A stretch of DNA of 18,728 nucleotides from an uncultured Solobacterium sp. Lineage in GTDB: Bacteria > Bacillota_I > Bacilli_A > Erysipelotrichales > Erysipelotrichaceae. Of this stretch, positions 16,446 to 18,728 are shown piece after piece. The notes beneath the pieces are model-generated. The model saw nothing but the letters and a program-made list of their open reading frames with translations, was not told where the DNA came from and did not search any database. The translations under genes were made by a program, and so were the position numbers. The stretch lies in NCBI GenBank assembly GCA_900543035.1, contig UQPV01000050.1:1-18728 (forward strand), read 5' to 3'. Every line of letters starts with the position of its first letter. Position 1 is the first letter of the stretch.

Positions 16446-18644
16446 TTAATGAATGACGCGCTCTACATCATTCACGCTGTTGACCTTGCGCAGATTGGCG
16501 ATCAGCGTGCGCAGATGTTCTGCATCATTGACGCCGACCGTCAGCTTCGTCGTAGCCGTGATGCCGTCTTCATTGACTTTGGAATCGACCTTGTTGAGCT
16601 TGGCCTTGCACTGCGAGACGACCGTGACGATATCGCTGAGCAGATAGCTGCGGTCGTTGGAATGCACGACCAGATCGACATCATAGTTCTTCTCTTCCAG
16701 GTCCTCTTCCCACTCGACATGGATGAGCCGCTGCTTCTCCCTGGCGATATTCGGACAGTCCGCACGATGCACGCGCACGCCCTGACCCTTGGTGATATAA
16801 CCGACGACCTCATCTCCCGGCACCGGTGAGCAGCAGGAAGCCAGCTGCACCTTCATCGTCTCGATGCCAGGCACATGAATGCCGCAAGCTGACTTTTTCT
16901 TCGGCCGGACCTCGGTGCGGTTGAACATCTTGAGCAGGTCCGCATTGTCGATGGGCGTCGTCACCTTGTGCTTCTGCAGCCGTTCCATGACGGCCTGCAA
17001 GGAAACCTGCTTGTTGGCGATGGCCACGAACAGATCCTGCACGCTGCTGAAAGACAGCGAGCCCATGATCTGTTCCAAACGCTTATGCGTGACATCCTCC
17101 ATATTCCGCCGCCGCGCTTCATCTTCCAGCATCGCCTCGCCCTTATGGATGAGGTCAAGGCGTTTCTCACTTTCCTGCCGCTGGAAGAATGAGCGGATCT
17201 TGTTGCGGGCATGCGGAGATTTGACGATCTTCAGCCAGTCCTCGCTTGGTCCCGCCGACTGATTATTGGTGCGGATGCTGACGACATCTCCGGTCTTCAG
17301 CGGAGTGTTCAGCGGTACGATGGCGCCGTTGATCGTCGCGCCGACGGTATGATGACCGACCTCGGTATGGATGCGATAGGCAAAATCGATCGGCGTGGCA
17401 CCATTAGGCAACGCGATGACCTTTCCCTTAGGCGTCAGCACATAGACATTGGCCTCGAAGATATCGCGCTGCACGACGTTCATGTATTCCAGCGGATCGT
17501 CACTTTCCTCATCGCTCATCATCGAGAAATCCTTGAACCAATGCAGCTGTTCCTCGATCTCCTTCTGTTCGCGCTCCTGACCGCCATACTGCGCTTCTTT
17601 GTAACGCCAATGCGCGGCGACACCTCGCTCGGCGATCTCATCCATCTTCTCCGTACGGATCTGCACCTCGAAGATATTGCCGTCCTCGCCGATGATCGTC
17701 GTGTGCAAGGACTGATACATGTTCACCTTCGGCATGGCGATATAATCTTTGAAGCGGCCGGGGATCGGGCGGTATTTCGCATGGATATAGCCCAGGATCT
17801 CATAGCAGCTGACTTCCGTATCGGTGATGATGCGGATCGCCAGCAGATCCAGGATCTCCTCAAACCGCTTGTTCTTCGTCACCATCTTCTTATAGATGCT
17901 GTACAGATGCTTGCTGCGGCCGAAGATCCGATAAGACATGATGCCATGCGAATGCAGCATATCGCTGATCTCATTGATCATATCCTGGACCTGCGCATTG
18001 CGTTCTGATTCGCGCTTCTCCACCAGCTTGGCAATTTCAAAGTATTTTTCACGGTTCAGGTATTTGAAGCTGAGATCCTCCAGCTCGTTCTTGATCTCGC
18101 TCATACCTAAGCGGTGGGCGATCGGCGCATAGACCTCCAGCGTCTCACCAGCGATCTTCTTCTGCTTTTCTTCACGCATGTACTGCAGCGTACGCATGTT
18201 GTGCAGACGGTCGGCCAGCTTGATCAGGATGACGCGGACATCCTTGGCCATCGCGATCAGCAGCTTGCGGTGATTGCTGGCGAGATATTCCTTCTCATCC
18301 TTGAATTTCAGCGCGCCGATCTTGGTGACCGATTCCACCAGGGAAGCCACCTCATCCCCGAACAGCCTGGCGATATCCTCGGTCTCCGCCTCGCAATCCT
18401 CTACCGTATCATGCAGGAACCCGGCCGCGACCGTCTTGGGGCCGGTGCGCAACAGCGCCAACGTATATCCCACCTGAATGGCATGGATGATGTACGGCTC
18501 TCCGCTTTTGCGGAACTGCCCCTCATGCTGATCCCTGGCAAACAGATATGCTCTTGTGATCAGATCGATGTTTTCCGGCTTGTGTATATATTTTTTGACT
18601 TCTTCAAGCACTTCTTCAAACGTAACAGACTTTTTGTTGACCAT
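16446..18644 (-). CDS. rel: Bifunctional (p)ppGpp synthetase/hydrolase Rel
   Basis: Rel makes (p)ppGpp from ATP and GTP/GDP on starved ribosomes and also hydrolyses it. The 732-aa product has an HD hydrolase domain with FLHDTVED (H78, D79 from this start) and DRLHNMRTL. The synthetase domain has GRFKDYIAMPK and YQSLHTT; the RxKD form marks bifunctional Rel rather than monofunctional RelA. TGS (TPKGKVIALPNGATPIDFAY), a helical region, a zinc-finger segment (ASCCSPVPGD and HRADCPN) and a C-terminal ACT domain follow. The longer frame begins at 18659, but GGAGGTG 5 nt before the ATG at 18644 sets the start. It follows apt, the classic Bacillota order. Confidence 0.97.
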   Translation of the reverse strand: MVNKKSVTFEEVLEEVKKYIHKPENIDLITRAYLFARDQHEGQFRKSGEPYIIHAIQVGYTLALLRTGPKTVAAGFLHDTVEDCEAETEDIARLFGDEVASLVESVTKIGALKFKDEKEYLASNHRKLLIAMAKDVRVILIKLADRLHNMRTLQYMREEKQKKIAGETLEVYAPIAHRLGMSEIKNELEDLSFKYLNREKYFEIAKLVEKRESERNAQVQDMINEISDMLHSHGIMSYRIFGRSKHLYSIYKKMVTKNKRFEEILDLLAIRIITDTEVSCYEILGYIHAKYRPIPGRFKDYIAMPKVNMYQSLHTTIIGEDGNIFEVQIRTEKMDEIAERGVAAHWRYKEAQYGGQEREQKEIEEQLHWFKDFSMMSDEESDDPLEYMNVVQRDIFEANVYVLTPKGKVIALPNGATPIDFAYRIHTEVGHHTVGATINGAIVPLNTPLKTGDVVSIRTNNQSAGPSEDWLKIVKSPHARNKIRSFFQRQESEKRLDLIHKGEAMLEDEARRRNMEDVTHKRLEQIMGSLSFSSVQDLFVAIANKQVSLQAVMERLQKHKVTTPIDNADLLKMFNRTEVRPKKKSACGIHVPGIETMKVQLASCCSPVPGDEVVGYITKGQGVRVHRADCPNIAREKQRLIHVEWEEDLEEKNYDVDLVVHSNDRSYLLSDIVTVVSQCKAKLNKVDSKVNEDGITATTKLTVGVNDAEHLRTLIANLRKVNSVNDVERVIH

Positions 18645-18666
18645 AAGACCACCTCCCATTCAAGCG

Positions 18667-18690
18667 AAAAAGGTGAGCACTACTCACCTT
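18667..18690 (-). terminator. Intrinsic terminator between apt and rel
   Basis: An 8-bp stem (18670-18677 with 18683-18690), 5-nt loop and five T residues in minus orientation overlap the apt stop codon and lie 23 nt before rel. No separate rel promoter fits in the gap, so this may act as an attenuator of readthrough. Confidence 0.75.
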
Positions 18691-18728
18691 CGTATGTCAA
18701 CAGAGACAAGACCTCCATGCCGGACAAC
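18680..18728 (-). CDS. apt: Adenine phosphoribosyltransferase, C-terminal end only (partial)
   Basis: Only the last 15 codons before the TAG at 18680-18682 are in the window: a Leu-Ser-Gly-Met-Glu-Val-Leu-Ser-Leu-Leu-Thr-Tyr-Glu-Gly-Glu tail. It resembles the Apt C-terminus (G-Y/M-x-V-x-S-L-x-x-Y), and recJ-apt-rel is the usual gene order in Bacillota. Apt converts adenine and PRPP to AMP. The identity rests on this short tail and the synteny. Confidence 0.7.
   Translation of the reverse strand, partial: LSGMEVLSLLTYEGE

Overview
The window looks like chromosome from a Gram-positive Bacillota, most like gut Erysipelotrichaceae. This is inferred from conserved gene order (apt–rel; rimP–nusA–ylxR–ylxQ–infB–rbfA; yceD–rpmF next to tmcAL), strong GGAGG-type ribosome binding sites, a bifunctional Rel, and a large secreted mucin/glycan hydrolase. 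No rRNA or tRNA gene, CRISPR array or intact insertion sequence was seen. All genes are on the minus strand except tmcAL and its DUF218 partner.

Layout from low to high coordinate. (1) 1-4501: a very large secreted GH84 beta-N-acetylglucosaminidase, running off the left edge. It has a single in-frame amber codon near the end of the catalytic domain, after which the same frame stays open for 855 codons. (2) 4651-9708: the transcription/translation operon rimP-nusA-ylxR-ylxQ-infB-rbfA, with its own promoter, a leader hairpin that competes with a helix occluding the rimP ribosome binding site, and a strong terminator after rbfA. (3) 9740-10516: yceD (DUF177) and rpmF (ribosomal protein L32, 56 aa) with a near-consensus promoter and terminator. 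(4) 10548-13248: an alpha/beta hydrolase diverging from tmcAL plus a membrane DUF218 protein; the two promoters lie back to back and interfere physically. (5) 13249-13582: an intergenic stretch with no intact gene but several inverted repeats and broken coding-like frames. (6) 13583-16397: four tightly coupled genes of unknown function: two membrane proteins with helical cytoplasmic domains, a membrane-anchored Asp-box (BNR-like) protein, and a small acidic protein. (7) 16413-18728: rel (ppGpp synthetase/hydrolase) and the last codons of apt, each followed by an intrinsic terminator.

Most genes are core information-processing and stringent-response functions. The accessory content is the GH84 enzyme and the four-gene cassette placed directly behind the rel terminator. 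That cassette is the best candidate for an undescribed system. The amber-interrupted GH84 and the rimP leader switch are the best single-locus observations. Starts were moved from the longest open frame wherever a ribosome binding site argued for it.
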